This document shows, piece by piece, positions 34,272 through 42,990 of a stretch of DNA of 64,000 nucleotides. Source of the stretch: Mycobacterium simiae. Its GTDB lineage: Bacteria; Actinomycetota; Actinomycetes; Mycobacteriales; Mycobacteriaceae. The position numbers and the translations under genes are program-made. The stretch is taken from positions 1,116,001 through 1,180,000 of the forward strand of contig NZ_AP022568.1 in assembly GCF_010727605.1 (NCBI RefSeq), read 5' to 3'. A model generated the notes under the pieces. It was given only the letters and a program-made list of their open reading frames with translations, was not told where the DNA came from and ran no database searches. Positions within the stretch are counted from its first letter, which is position 1. The number at the start of each line of letters is the position of its first letter.

Positions 34272-34595
34272 CTAGTGAGGCTTTTTAAATTGCAGATTGC
34301 CGTATTTCGGGCAGTAGTGGGCCACCGATAAGGACTCGAAGATCGCCGCGCGGTCCGACCTCATGCCCAACTGGGAAACAAGAGCGTCGGCGATGGCATC
34401 CGGACTAGTTCCGCTATCAAGACCTCCGCAAACCTGATGTGCGATCCGCAGCAGATCAACGGGAGCACCGACGACCCCATTGTTATTAGCCGCCTGGACA
34501 AACTCGTCATCGTTGCTGTCGGCGTGAGCGAGACCTATCGAAAGCAATGCAAGCGGCATCGCCACCAGAGACGCGGTAAGGGACCTTAGTTGCAT
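34272..34595 (-). CDS. DUF732 small secreted protein
   Basis: 107 aa with a signal peptide (1–25, ending AHA) and the DUF732 pattern: DDEFVQAANNNGV, HQVCGGLDSG, then HYCPKYG near the end. Overlaps the end of the Cys-rich peptide gene before it by ten bases. Together with the two neighbours it forms a leftward operon of small exported proteins. Confidence 0.85.
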   Translation of the reverse strand: MQLRSLTASLVAMPLALLSIGLAHADSNDDEFVQAANNNGVVGAPVDLLRIAHQVCGGLDSGTSPDAIADALVSQLGMRSDRAAIFESLSVAHYCPKYGNLQFKKPH

Positions 34596-34723
34596 GTCGT
34601 CACGCAGTGATAGCCGGTGTTACCACTGTCGTAGCACTGTGTCTGACAATCAGCTTTGGCAACGCCGGTGCCGAACATCAGCATCGAGGCCATGCCCGCA
34701 ATCAGTCCCGTGATTGCCTTCAT
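34586..34723 (-). CDS. Very small secreted Cys-rich peptide
   Basis: 45 aa from the ATG at 34723 after GAAGGGAAACGGG. A signal peptide (MKAITGLIAGMASMLMFGTG, cleaved near VAKA) leaves a mature peptide of about 20 residues with four cysteines (DCQTQCYD, HCVTTC). That is the size of a secreted, disulfide-knotted peptide. The stop overlaps the next DUF732 start. Function unknown. Confidence 0.6.
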   Translation of the reverse strand: MKAITGLIAGMASMLMFGTGVAKADCQTQCYDSGNTGYHCVTTCN

Positions 34724-34794
34724 CCCGTTTCCCTTCGAATGCCGTCGGCAATTCCGAGGCGCCCCATGCGCGGCAAACACGCGCCTTCTTAGAG

Positions 34795-34839
34795 TACTAC
34801 TAGTAGGGCAGACAGTTCTCGCTTTTGGCTGACTACTAG
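34795..34839. promoter_or_regulatory. Repeated CTACTAG sites before the XRE gene
   Basis: CTACTAGTAG (34797–34806) is a 10-base palindrome and GACTACTAG recurs at 34831–34839, both in the divergent region between the Cys-rich peptide gene and the XRE regulator gene. They could be operator sites of that regulator. Confidence 0.45.
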
Positions 34840-34844
34840 GACGC

Positions 34845-35105
34845 GTGCCGACGCGACCGAGCCAGAACGATCCGGACCGTGTCGCCCTCTGGGAACTGCG
34901 CCGCCGTGAAGTTGGAGAACGAATCCGGGCTCTTCGCATTGAGCGAGGTCTCACGCAAGAAGCCCTGGCGTTGCGATCAGGCGTGACGCGAAACGTGCTG
35001 ATCGACGTTGAACTCGGCCGACGGGGCTTGCTTTACGAGCGGCTATTTGACATCGCCGAGGCGCTGCATGTTCCTGCGGCCCTGCTTTTCGGGGCAAAGC
35101 CGTAG
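34845..35105 (+). CDS. XRE-family helix-turn-helix regulator
   Basis: 86 aa, GTG start. A single XRE/Cro-type domain: IRALRIERGLTQEALALRSG, then VTRNVLIDVELGRRGLLYERL. The second helix of the motif is typical, and a hydrophobic C-terminus (ALHVPAALLFG) supports dimerisation. It probably controls the divergent small-protein operon or the type VII cassette, using the CTACTAG repeats upstream. Confidence 0.85.
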   Translation: MPTRPSQNDPDRVALWELRRREVGERIRALRIERGLTQEALALRSGVTRNVLIDVELGRRGLLYERLFDIAEALHVPAALLFGAKP

Positions 35106-35292
35106 TCCGCCAAGCCAATGCCAATTCGTCCCGGCGCGGCAACCAGCATCTATTTCACACGCCCGCCGCCCGGATCCATCATCGGCAAACCCTGGCCCGG
35201 CAAAACGTCCTGCCCCGGCTAGGGCGAGCATGGCTTCCGCTGCGGCGATTGTGCGAGCCCCGCCCTGATTGTCCTCGTGTAACCAGGCCGGT

Positions 35293-35475
35293 CTACGGCT
35301 GGTTGGGCGGGCGGAAATCGAGCTTCGATTGCACTGCCTGCATGGAGTCGGGGTAGCGCGGGTCAACGTATGTGAGGTCATGACCCCGGCGTTGCAAATA
35401 CCGGCCCGCCGTGTAGATGCCAAGGCATATGAGCGTGAAGGCCGCAACGATGCCTGCAATAGCGAGGATCTGCAT
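35293..35475 (-). CDS. Small single-pass membrane protein
   Basis: 60 aa with a GGAGGCAG site before ATG. One membrane helix near the N-terminus (residues 1–22), then a basic and polar tail (GRYLQRRGHDLTYVDPRYPD). Unrecognised. It reads against the genes on each side. The 190 bases between the XRE gene and this one hold nothing recognised. Confidence 0.5.
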   Translation of the reverse strand: MQILAIAGIVAAFTLICLGIYTAGRYLQRRGHDLTYVDPRYPDSMQAVQSKLDFRPPNQP

Positions 35476-35645
35476 GGACTGCCTCCATGGAACGCACTAG
35501 ATCTGAGTGCTCCGTGATCCCCAGTCTCTCGGAGAGCGCCGGAATGTCAACTGCCATTCCGGCCGGGATCGCCACTGACTTGCGCAGCGGTGTCGGCTTT
35601 AGTCCCATAGAACGAGGTAGGTTGGGCCGGTCGAGGGGGGCAGTG

Positions 35646-35984
35646 GTGGTCGGCAGGAAGCTGGACGTCGATCTCGACGCGTTAGCGTGTTCGGCAGCGC
35701 ATGTCGGTGGGCAGGCTGAGGATTTAGCGAGCGCCCACTTGTCGTCGGACGATCAGATTACGGCTGCACAATCGGGTTGGGTGGGCAGCTCCGCAGCAGC
35801 GCTGGCCATCAAGACCGACGTGTGGTTGGAGACCTCCCGCAGGCTTCTGGGCCGGGTCGGTAGTCATGCGACAGCGCTGAGCAATGACAGGATCACCTTT
35901 TCAGCGATGGAGAACGAGAACGCTGAGGGCATGGGCGCGGTAGTGCCGGGTGCCGACGGGATGCCTCCTTCAGCCAGGGCGTGA
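35646..35984 (+). CDS. WXG100-like type VII secretion substrate
   Basis: 112 aa; GTG at 35646 (35643 also possible) after GAGGGGG. All-helical, with the W-x-G turn in SGWVGSSAAAL between two helices, as in WXG100/ESX proteins; a C-terminal YxxxD/E export motif is not obvious (FSAMENENAE is the nearest). It is directly followed by a larger protein with its own N-terminal WXG motif, so the two are likely to be secreted together as a heterodimer by an ESX system of the host. No ESX machinery genes are in this window. Confidence 0.72.
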   Translation: MVGRKLDVDLDALACSAAHVGGQAEDLASAHLSSDDQITAAQSGWVGSSAAALAIKTDVWLETSRRLLGRVGSHATALSNDRITFSAMENENAEGMGAVVPGADGMPPSARA

Positions 35985-35990
35985 CCAACG

Positions 35991-37064
35991 ATGTTGACCG
36001 TGGCCGATATTGATCGATGGAGCGCCGATGCGGTGCGAACGGTTTTCCATGCTGCAACCGCACGAGGGCAGGCCACACTCGACGCCTCACGACAACTGAG
36101 TTCATTGGCCGTTTTTGACAGCTGGGAGGGAGCGACGGCCGAAGCTCGCAAACACACCAACGCGTCCATCCGCCAAGACCTCGACGCACACGGCAACGAG
36201 TCCCTCGCGGTGGCCCAGGCCGCAGCCAAGGCCGCCGACGACATCGAGCACGTTCAGTCCAAGCTACGCACGTTGCGCCATGATGCCGCCGAGCTGCACA
36301 TGCAGATCGACCCGCTGAGCAACAAAATTGTCCCGACTTCGGCCGCGCTCCCGACCGAAGCCTTGATCGCCGAAAACCAGCTGCAGCCCCAATTGAATGC
36401 GATCCTCGCCGAAGCCAATGCGGTCGACCAAGAGCTGGCGACCGCTATCAATATGGCCGACGGAGACATCCCAGTACCACCGGGGGCGGGTGTGCGAATT
36501 CCAGGCGGGCAGTTGGATGCCCCGCCCCCGGGCGAGAACACCACGACCGGACAATGGCAGCTCGACACGTCGCGCGCCTACGACGAACCCTTCTCGTCCC
36601 CCCAAGGTCCCTACATCCCATGGCGGCCTACCACCATCCCGGAAAAGCTTGCGACCGGACCGACCACAGGACTGCTCTCGACCGATAAAACCGGTCTGAG
36701 CAACACCGCCAATGGATTCGATTTACAGCAGGGATACAAAATCCGACTTACCGGCGGCCAGGCCACCGGGATCACCAAGATGGTCCAGGGTGCCGACGGG
36801 AAGTGGTACCAAGCCCGGTGGGTCGAAAACACCTACGAAATGCAGACCACGAAGGTGCTTCAAGGAACTGGCAGCTTGGGCGGTATCACGGGCTACCCAC
36901 TCGTCATGCCGTGGAAGCCGGTATCGCTGGGCGAAATCATGAATACTTCCGCGATGTACCCCGGTAAGACCTTCTACCTTCCAGACGGGTGCGGTGGCTC
37001 CATACCGATCGTCAACGGCAAATTGCCGACACCCACTGTTCCGGTCATGACCGCTCCGCATTGA
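35991..37064 (+). CDS. WXG-headed type VII effector with variable C-terminal region
   Basis: 357 aa. N-terminal helical region of about 160 residues with DSWEGATAEARKH (W-E-G turn) like the mycobacterial Rv0026-type proteins, from memory. A Pro-rich linker (PVPPGAGVRIPGG...PPPGENTTT) follows, then a C-terminal domain of about 170 residues (YKIRLTGGQATGIT, KWYQARWVEN, YLPDGCGGS) that I do not recognise. Placed between a WXG partner and an exported protein, it fits a polymorphic-toxin-like effector. Toxic activity is a guess; no catalytic motif was found. Confidence 0.7.
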   Translation: MLTVADIDRWSADAVRTVFHAATARGQATLDASRQLSSLAVFDSWEGATAEARKHTNASIRQDLDAHGNESLAVAQAAAKAADDIEHVQSKLRTLRHDAAELHMQIDPLSNKIVPTSAALPTEALIAENQLQPQLNAILAEANAVDQELATAINMADGDIPVPPGAGVRIPGGQLDAPPPGENTTTGQWQLDTSRAYDEPFSSPQGPYIPWRPTTIPEKLATGPTTGLLSTDKTGLSNTANGFDLQQGYKIRLTGGQATGITKMVQGADGKWYQARWVENTYEMQTTKVLQGTGSLGGITGYPLVMPWKPVSLGEIMNTSAMYPGKTFYLPDGCGGSIPIVNGKLPTPTVPVMTAPH

Positions 37065-37073
37065 GCGAACCCG

Positions 37074-37553
37074 ATGACTAAATCTCTTCGTGTTGCGCTG
37101 CGATCGGCCGCAGCGGCTACTTTCGCCGTCACGATTGCCGTCTCGGCCTGGCTGTTGATTGGTCCGGATGGAGGCAGAGCTTCCGACTGCGCGACAGCCC
37201 GCGCCATGTGGACCTATTACGAATCGCAGCTCGCATCAGCGCGAGCGGCTACCCAGGATCCCGACGCCGACAACGGCAAAACCGAAGCCGCCTACCAACA
37301 CATGCTCAACCAATTGCAGGCGTACGCGGACCGCACCAGCACACCAGACATACGGTCGGAGGCGGAAGCGATCGTGGCCATCAACCGAGACATGTTCGAG
37401 CACTGGAAGAGGTGGGTTGCCGACAGTCAGCAGGAACCGTCAACCCCGACCGGCCCAACGCCCTCCGACAAGCAATTCGTCGACGATTTTGCGAAAGATG
37501 CAGAAAAGCTCAAGGGCATCCATACCGTGCTCGAACAAAGATGCGGAAGCTGA
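37074..37553 (+). CDS. Exported or membrane-anchored partner of the type VII effector
   Basis: 159 aa. Basic N-terminus with a hydrophobic segment (about 13–32), then a mature helical domain with two cysteines, one right after the segment (RASDCATARAM) and one at the end (LEQRCGS), likely paired. It follows the effector by nine bases and must be co-expressed; by position it could be an immunity or chaperone protein. Unrecognised family. Confidence 0.65.
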   Translation: MTKSLRVALRSAAAATFAVTIAVSAWLLIGPDGGRASDCATARAMWTYYESQLASARAATQDPDADNGKTEAAYQHMLNQLQAYADRTSTPDIRSEAEAIVAINRDMFEHWKRWVADSQQEPSTPTGPTPSDKQFVDDFAKDAEKLKGIHTVLEQRCGS

Positions 37554-37609
37554 TCTGGAACCCCTAGCGGAGACCTTCGCGCACAATGTCATCACCTATA
37601 GGTGGTGCG

Positions 37610-38281
37610 TCACCACAAGATGACGACGGCGTTGTTGCCACCCACGCATCGGACAGAGTCGACGGTCAGGCCGTTGTTGAGGTGCGAAGTGATGCCACCA
37701 TGGCATTCCATTACATACGAGTCTCCGGTTACCGGACTGTAGGCCACCACGGTGGTGCCGCCCTGGCTGAGGTAGCTCTTGTGGACATTCAACGCGAACT
37801 CGCACGAAGTCACGTTGGTGGCAACCCCCGTGCGACCGTCAGGGCAAACAAGAAACGTGAAGTTAGGCGGAGGTGCCGTCACCGTGACCGGCGGCGGTAA
37901 AGCCTGAGCAGTTTGTGTCACAGTCACCGGAGGTGGTGCCGTAACCGTGATCGTCGGCGGCACACCAGATGTGGGAGGTACCCCCACCGTGATGGGCCTT
38001 AGAACCTCACTCCCCCCTGAGGGCCTGCTCAACTGGTTCACCCAGGCCCCGATCACGACGGCCAACACAATGAGTGGAACGAAGATAGCTGCGGCAATCA
38101 GCCATGTCCGTCTCCACCGAAGATCCTTGGGCTCTTCTGCTGAATAGTCAGACCAGGCAGTAGGTGTCGACTGGGTGTCGCGGTGCTGGTCAAAGTCGGA
38201 CGCGGAGTTGACGATCTCGGTCTCATCGCCACCAGCCCCATCATGCTCCCACGCGACGGTCCCATCCTTCTCATCGGCCAT
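37610..38281 (-). CDS. Membrane-anchored protein with Cys-containing outer domain
   Basis: 223 aa. A cytosolic, acidic head of about 60 residues; one membrane helix (WLIAAAIFVPLIVLAVVIGAW); a Pro/Thr-rich stalk (TVTAPPPVTVT twice); and an outer domain of about 80 residues with four cysteines (LVCPDGRTG, TSCEFAL, VMECHGG, VRCVGG). This layout is common among mycobacterial surface proteins of unknown function. It converges on the type VII cassette. Confidence 0.75.
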   Translation of the reverse strand: MADEKDGTVAWEHDGAGGDETEIVNSASDFDQHRDTQSTPTAWSDYSAEEPKDLRWRRTWLIAAAIFVPLIVLAVVIGAWVNQLSRPSGGSEVLRPITVGVPPTSGVPPTITVTAPPPVTVTQTAQALPPPVTVTAPPPNFTFLVCPDGRTGVATNVTSCEFALNVHKSYLSQGGTTVVAYSPVTGDSYVMECHGGITSHLNNGLTVDSVRCVGGNNAVVILW

Positions 38282-39091
38282 CGCTTTATGGTGGCCGAAT
38301 CCGACGCCTCATACAGCCGAATTCGCTGCAACGCATCCACAATTCGTCGGCAACTCCAGGGGCTTCGCGCGTCTAGAGCGACGTGCCGATACCGGAGCCT
38401 GAGCGGTATGAGCGACTGGGCGGCTTTCTGCCCCACCTGGCCCGCCACTGATCAAGACCAACTTCAAGCACCGGTGACTCCGCTCGACCTGCCGGTCTCG
38501 TCGACCTGCTCCGTACCGTCGATCACGGCCAAGCGATTCGCTCGTACGCCTCCGAACGTGGCCGATCGGCAAGCGCGTTACCGGCACGGTGCCCTTCGGA
38601 GAAGGCCTGGGCTTGTTGCGGATGCCGCTACACGCCAAGACGGGAGCATCGAAATGTCCGAACCGCAATACCGGGGAGTACTGGCGTGTGTCGTTCTCCG
38701 AATACGCCGAGCCCATTTCGACGGCGCACTGTATGCCAAGTGGAAGACGGCCGAGATGTGCATCGGGCTACCTCGCGAAAAGCAGCAGGCTCGACACGAG
38801 TGGATCCGTACCGGCCCACGGTGCGGACGCACACAATCCCACGTACCCGTCGTGATCACCTACACGCGTCGCCGGTGCGGTCGTTAACCGTCAAGGTGTG
38901 CCCCACATGCAGGTGGGTGTCGAGGATCTCAAGTCGGAACACCCAGGGATTAGCGGAGATCACTGACTAGGACACCGGTACCCGCAGCGCCCCCAGGCGG
39001 TGGACTTGGTCGCCTTCGCGTTCAAATCTATTCAAGTTGAAGTCCAATTCGGCTCAAGCTGAAGGCGATTGGGCTGGGGGGATATTTGTAT
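38282..39091. other. Region without confident genes; one possible small CDS
   Basis: About 810 bases. The best candidate is a rightward 77-codon frame at 38654–38887 (MSEPQYRGVLACVVLRIRRA start, GGGAGCATCGAA upstream) with four cysteines and basic character; an overlapping frame at 38589–38855 is about as plausible, so I cannot choose. Nothing else recognised. Confidence 0.35.
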
Positions 39092-39463
39092 TTAATCGCT
39101 TCTCGACGCGAGCGATCGATATTCCTCAACCGGTAGCCCGTAGAGTTGTGCCAACTTCTTTTCGATCCGGGATTCCCAGTACGCCGCTCTTCCGGCCGCG
39201 CTGTGATGTCTCTCGGCATGGGTTCTGAGGCCGTGGTAGGTGATCTTTTCCCTCTTGTCGAGGCGAGCGTTGAGGGGTTCGAGGTCACGCAGGATGTCGG
39301 TGTAGGTGACGACATGGATTTTCCCTGGGCCTAGGAAGATTGGGGCACCGCGCCAGTCGAGTAGTTGGTTGACCAGAACACGGATAGCCTCGTCGCGACA
39401 GACCCGACAGCGTGGCTCCCGAACTTCGAAGACGCTCCGCGCAGTTTGCTCAGTCCTCAACAA
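39092..39463 (-). CDS. Small protein with CxxC motif, third gene of the replication operon
   Basis: 123 aa from a TTG at 39463 with GGAGGCGG upstream; it overlaps the end of the ADP-ribosyltransferase-like gene by 14 bases. CRVCRDEA near residue 20 and HAERHHSA near residue 85 could bind a metal, as in small HNH-like or zinc proteins, but no full HNH motif is visible. C-terminal helix LAQLYGLPVEEYRSL. Function unknown. Confidence 0.55.
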   Translation of the reverse strand: MLRTEQTARSVFEVREPRCRVCRDEAIRVLVNQLLDWRGAPIFLGPGKIHVVTYTDILRDLEPLNARLDKREKITYHGLRTHAERHHSAAGRAAYWESRIEKKLAQLYGLPVEEYRSLASRSD

Positions 39464-40028
39464 GCCGCACCGCCTCCGGCAGCACACAACTGATGTCGAT
39501 GACGTATTCGCTTTCCAAGCGTCCGATTTCGTGAATGTATGCCAACACTCTGTCCGGCTTTGCGTCCAGTGCGTAGACATGCCCGACACCACGTCCGCGT
39601 AATTGGCCGTGGGCGAACCGCCGAGCCACTGTCAGATCTGAGGTCCACGACATGCCCTCCCGCCCGCTCGGCGTGCAGCCCCGGTAGACGGTCACGGGTC
39701 CGGTTGGCGGTGCCGCCGGCCGGCCATCCTCGGTGTATCCAGCCGTTCGGAAAAGCTCGTCCCACACGTCTTGTTCAAGCGCGCTCTCAGGGTGTTCGGA
39801 TATCGACCAAGCGACGGCGACGACGCTGGGGTGCGCAGCAAGGTCGAGCGATCCGCTGTAGTAAAGGCCGGAAAGCAACGCAGGCGCATTGTTGCGCCCC
39901 AGGCGGGCGCAGGCTAAATCAAATGTCTCCGCGTCCATTTGGCCGTCGAACTGGTAATCTCCATTCTCATCTTCGTATAGGCCTCCAAGATAAAGACTCT
40001 CGCAAGGTGTAGTTGCAGCTTTGGACAT
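39450..40028 (-). CDS. Candidate ADP-ribosyltransferase (R – SxTS – ExE class)
   Basis: 192 aa. The C-terminal half has the three parts of an R-S-E type mono-ADP-ribosyltransferase in the right order: VYRG with Arg116, SWTS (127–130) followed by DLTVARRFA, and E172-S-E174 (RLESEYVID). The N-terminal 100 residues are acidic and unrecognised. It starts with the last base of the primase stop (TAATG), so it is translated with the replication gene. Phage-encoded enzymes of this class modify host proteins or nucleic acids. Fold call by motif only; no structure search done. Confidence 0.6.
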   Translation of the reverse strand: MSKAATTPCESLYLGGLYEDENGDYQFDGQMDAETFDLACARLGRNNAPALLSGLYYSGSLDLAAHPSVVAVAWSISEHPESALEQDVWDELFRTAGYTEDGRPAAPPTGPVTVYRGCTPSGREGMSWTSDLTVARRFAHGQLRGRGVGHVYALDAKPDRVLAYIHEIGRLESEYVIDISCVLPEAVRLVED

Positions 40029-42442
40029 TAGTGGTTCCTTTCACTGGATTTGGACTGGTGTCCGTGGTCAACTTCGATCTGGGGATGTCCCAGATTTGTC
40101 AGTAAGTGGCCCAGCTCAGCATCGGACTCACCCGGACTCTTATCGAGGGCTAGGGGCCTACTGACATTTCTGGGGACGATGAGGGCGGCGGGATCAATAT
40201 CATCGTTGAGGGAGTAGCGCCAGATTGTCTTGTTGTTCATCCCTTCCTCCTCCCCACACACCACCGCGCCGAGCATCTGCAGCGCTTGCAATTGCCGGTC
40301 GACGGTGCTGCGCGGCTTTCCAACTCCTTTCCGGACTTCAGTGGTGGTGCTGTCCGGATGCGCGGCAAGGAAGTCGATGATCGCCAGTCGTAGCGGCGGC
40401 ATCGAGTCTCGCGCGCAACGGATCGCCAGCCGCATTGCGGCGCTTCGGCTCATACCGATTGCGGCTCCGCCCCGCATCACCTGGGCGAGCTGTTTGGCGA
40501 ACCTCGTCGGCATCTCTGGTGCGTGGGCATCGACCACGTTGCCCCTGCCATCGAACTCGACGCCCGTGCGTGCCAGGGTAACTAGGTTTGCCGCAGCCAG
40601 TAGTTTGTCGGTTTCCTCGGGGCTCACTTCGATACCCGTGGGGCTGGACCCAGCCAGGACATCGGCGACTGCCGTTGACAATTCGGCACGCATTTTGTCT
40701 TCGTTGCCGGTATTGGCGATAGCCTGGCGGCCCGCGCAGACACGGTCTTTGGTGGAATCCATCCGGAGCAATACGAAGCGATCACCCATGGCAGCGATGA
40801 CGGCATGAGCGGTATCCCAAGCAGTTGTCACCGCACCCACCAACGCAATTCGTCCTTCCCACTCCAGCGTCCGACCACCATCGGTCCCGACCGTCCGGAC
40901 CCAATGACCGTCGTAGATCTCCCGCAACGCAGCAAGGACTTCAGCGCGCATTTCACGGCCCATCGACAAGATCGACGTCACATCCTTGATGACCAACAGA
41001 CCCGTTTCACCGATCTGACGGAGCAGTCCCCCGCTGGCGTCGACGCTGCGCTCCTTCTTGGAAGTCGCTGACAACAGCGCACCTTGCGACGCGATCGTCG
41101 ACACGACATGGGCGCCCGGGCCGTGCAAAGCTTGCACTGTCTCGGTCTTTGCATTACCCGACCCGGAGACCAGCAGCAGCCAGAGTGGGTCGCCGTCGAG
41201 GCCCTCGACTGCTGCGGCAGCCATGCCCGCATTGATTGCATCTAAGTCATAACCGTCGCCCAGCCAATCCCGAAAGACTCTATGCGCCGTATCAAGTGCC
41301 GACGCCCGCTCAGCGTCGGTCCGCTCCACACGGACCCGCCTGGCCCCCGGGGTTGGTATATTGGGCATCTTCTCCGCGACCCGCTGGTGTACCTCATCAA
41401 GGTCAGCGACCCGCGCTTCTCGGACTGCCCAGGCGACGATCTCGTTCCATTCGTCGAGTGCTTGCCCATCGCTGCGCTGGCGTTCTTGACCATTCGGCTG
41501 TCTGGTCACTGCATCAAAGAACAGCGGCCTCAAGGTGTCGATCGCCGATGCCGCTGAAAAGTAGCCCGCCCGAGCTTCTTTCAATGCGCCGGTGACCACA
41601 GAGACCGTCGAGCTATGCCGACTCCGCTTTTCTCTGAAGCCCACCTTCATCGCCTTTACCCAGCCCTGCAAGATTTCTGGCCGTTGAGCACGGTGATATT
41701 CGGCGATGAACGCCGAGACTTCTGTGGTCGAGGAAGCAGCCTCCGAATGCGCGGTGGCGGTGCGGGAGTTGAGCGTCCTCCGATTCGCATCGACCAGGCG
41801 ACCTAGCGCTTCACCGGTCCGGTCTTGTGGGCCATCTGCGGCCAGGGCTTGCAGATCCGGAGGTTCCACCCATCGGTATTGGCGGACGGCGCCGTCCAGC
41901 TTGGAGAGCTTCTTGGTCGGAGGAATGAACAGGAACCCGCGTCCAGTGCCCTCAGGCGTGCCAGCCTTGAGATCGATTCCAGGGCAGACGTTATCGAGGG
42001 AGCGGACACCGATAGTCGACACCAGTTCGTGGGTTCCGCCCGACGGGGTTTGGGCCACGCCGTAAACCCGAGGCATGGTGCCGCTGGCTGCAAGATCGGC
42101 GCGGGACTTATCGCCTCCGTTTCGAGGATCGGTGTCCACTCCGTCGACCTTGCGCCCGCAGACCATGCCGAGAGCGTCACCGGGCTGGTACTTCTCAAGC
42201 ACACGAAGATCCGGTTCTGTTGACTGCCACTTTTTCGGCAACCAATAGCCGCACCCGTGGTGGCCGCCGCTGGAATCCCAACCGCCGTCGAAATGCTTGG
42301 CCGGCTTCGCGATGAAAACGGGTACACCTGCCTCAATCAGGACCCGCGCCACCCACAATGGGTCGGTGCGCTCGTCCGCGCCCCGATCTGGCAAGCCCGC
42401 AGATTCTGAGCCCGATCCCTCAACGGCCGCGCTCGATATCAT
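40028..42442 (-). CDS. Primase–polymerase/helicase replication protein
   Basis: 804 aa. N-terminal bifunctional primase/polymerase (Prim-Pol) domain with GVDTDPRNGG (Asp103, Asp105) and SGGTHEL (His138). A helicase-like P-loop follows: GSGNAKTE at 427–434, then LLVIKDVTSIL as Walker B and GDRFVLLRMD. A winged-helix-like end (TTEVRKGVGKPRSTVDRQLQALQ) completes it. Such fused proteins replicate plasmids, satellites and phiRv-like elements. The start overlaps the previous small gene by four bases. It would drive replication after excision. Confidence 0.85.
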   Translation of the reverse strand: MISSAAVEGSGSESAGLPDRGADERTDPLWVARVLIEAGVPVFIAKPAKHFDGGWDSSGGHHGCGYWLPKKWQSTEPDLRVLEKYQPGDALGMVCGRKVDGVDTDPRNGGDKSRADLAASGTMPRVYGVAQTPSGGTHELVSTIGVRSLDNVCPGIDLKAGTPEGTGRGFLFIPPTKKLSKLDGAVRQYRWVEPPDLQALAADGPQDRTGEALGRLVDANRRTLNSRTATAHSEAASSTTEVSAFIAEYHRAQRPEILQGWVKAMKVGFREKRSRHSSTVSVVTGALKEARAGYFSAASAIDTLRPLFFDAVTRQPNGQERQRSDGQALDEWNEIVAWAVREARVADLDEVHQRVAEKMPNIPTPGARRVRVERTDAERASALDTAHRVFRDWLGDGYDLDAINAGMAAAAVEGLDGDPLWLLLVSGSGNAKTETVQALHGPGAHVVSTIASQGALLSATSKKERSVDASGGLLRQIGETGLLVIKDVTSILSMGREMRAEVLAALREIYDGHWVRTVGTDGGRTLEWEGRIALVGAVTTAWDTAHAVIAAMGDRFVLLRMDSTKDRVCAGRQAIANTGNEDKMRAELSTAVADVLAGSSPTGIEVSPEETDKLLAAANLVTLARTGVEFDGRGNVVDAHAPEMPTRFAKQLAQVMRGGAAIGMSRSAAMRLAIRCARDSMPPLRLAIIDFLAAHPDSTTTEVRKGVGKPRSTVDRQLQALQMLGAVVCGEEEGMNNKTIWRYSLNDDIDPAALIVPRNVSRPLALDKSPGESDAELGHLLTNLGHPQIEVDHGHQSKSSERNH

Positions 42443-42663
42443 CGTCGGTCACCACCGTCGAGGAGTTTGCAGTCGAGAATCCGCAGGTCGGCCGCAAACC
42501 AGGCGACGTAGCCGAGATGGATATGCCACGCCTTGAAGGTCAAGTCCCACCACCGCGCTCCCGCCGGCAACGCCATCATCGCCGCGATCAAGTACTCGTC
42601 GCATTCGCAGCTGAGCAAGACATCGTCGTAGTCCTGACCGAGATGTTCGAGCATGGTCGTCAC
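42439..42663 (-). CDS. Small acidic protein coupled to excisionase and primase
   Basis: 74 aa. A GTG at 42663 overlaps the excisionase stop (GTGA), and its stop overlaps the primase start (ATGA), so it lies within a tightly coupled operon. Acidic and Trp-rich (ARWWDLTFKAWHIHLGYVAWF). Unrecognised; probably an accessory replication or control protein. Confidence 0.55.
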   Translation of the reverse strand: MTTMLEHLGQDYDDVLLSCECDEYLIAAMMALPAGARWWDLTFKAWHIHLGYVAWFAADLRILDCKLLDGGDRR

Positions 42664-42908
42664 TGGACCCCCATCCGCCGCGCGGTAGTGGGCGTCATCG
42701 ACGATGCTGGCGTAGAAAGGGTGGCGTCCGTCGCCAATCCGGCCGGTACCGCGCAAAGCCGGATTATTTCGGCAAGATCTGCGTCAGTGAAGCGCCAATA
42801 GCGCCCCATTTTTCGAGCCGGGAATTTCCCAGAACGCAGCTGAGTAGCGAGCCACCGTTCGGTGGTGCCGATTTCTTTCGCGGCCTCTGCCAAGCCCATT
42901 AGCGCCAT
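42660..42908 (-). CDS. Excisionase-like helix-turn-helix protein
   Basis: 82 aa from the ATG at 42908 with AGGAGG. MerR-like winged helix: LMGLAEAAKEIGTTERWLAT, GKFPARKMGRYWRF, then TDADLAEIIRLC, as in phage excisionases of the HTH_17 type. It is the first gene of the operon that continues with a small protein, primase, ADP-ribosyltransferase-like and CxxC genes, and it lies 260 bases from the integrase gene, all on the same strand. Probably directs excision and controls the operon. Confidence 0.8.
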   Translation of the reverse strand: MALMGLAEAAKEIGTTERWLATQLRSGKFPARKMGRYWRFTDADLAEIIRLCAVPAGLATDATLSTPASSMTPTTARRMGVQ

Positions 42909-42990
42909 TCGCGCCTCCTGATTACTAAGAACTACCTTGGAGATCGCTGCAGACCCTATGTGCCTGCCGAGCTGCGTGCAAACACACAAA

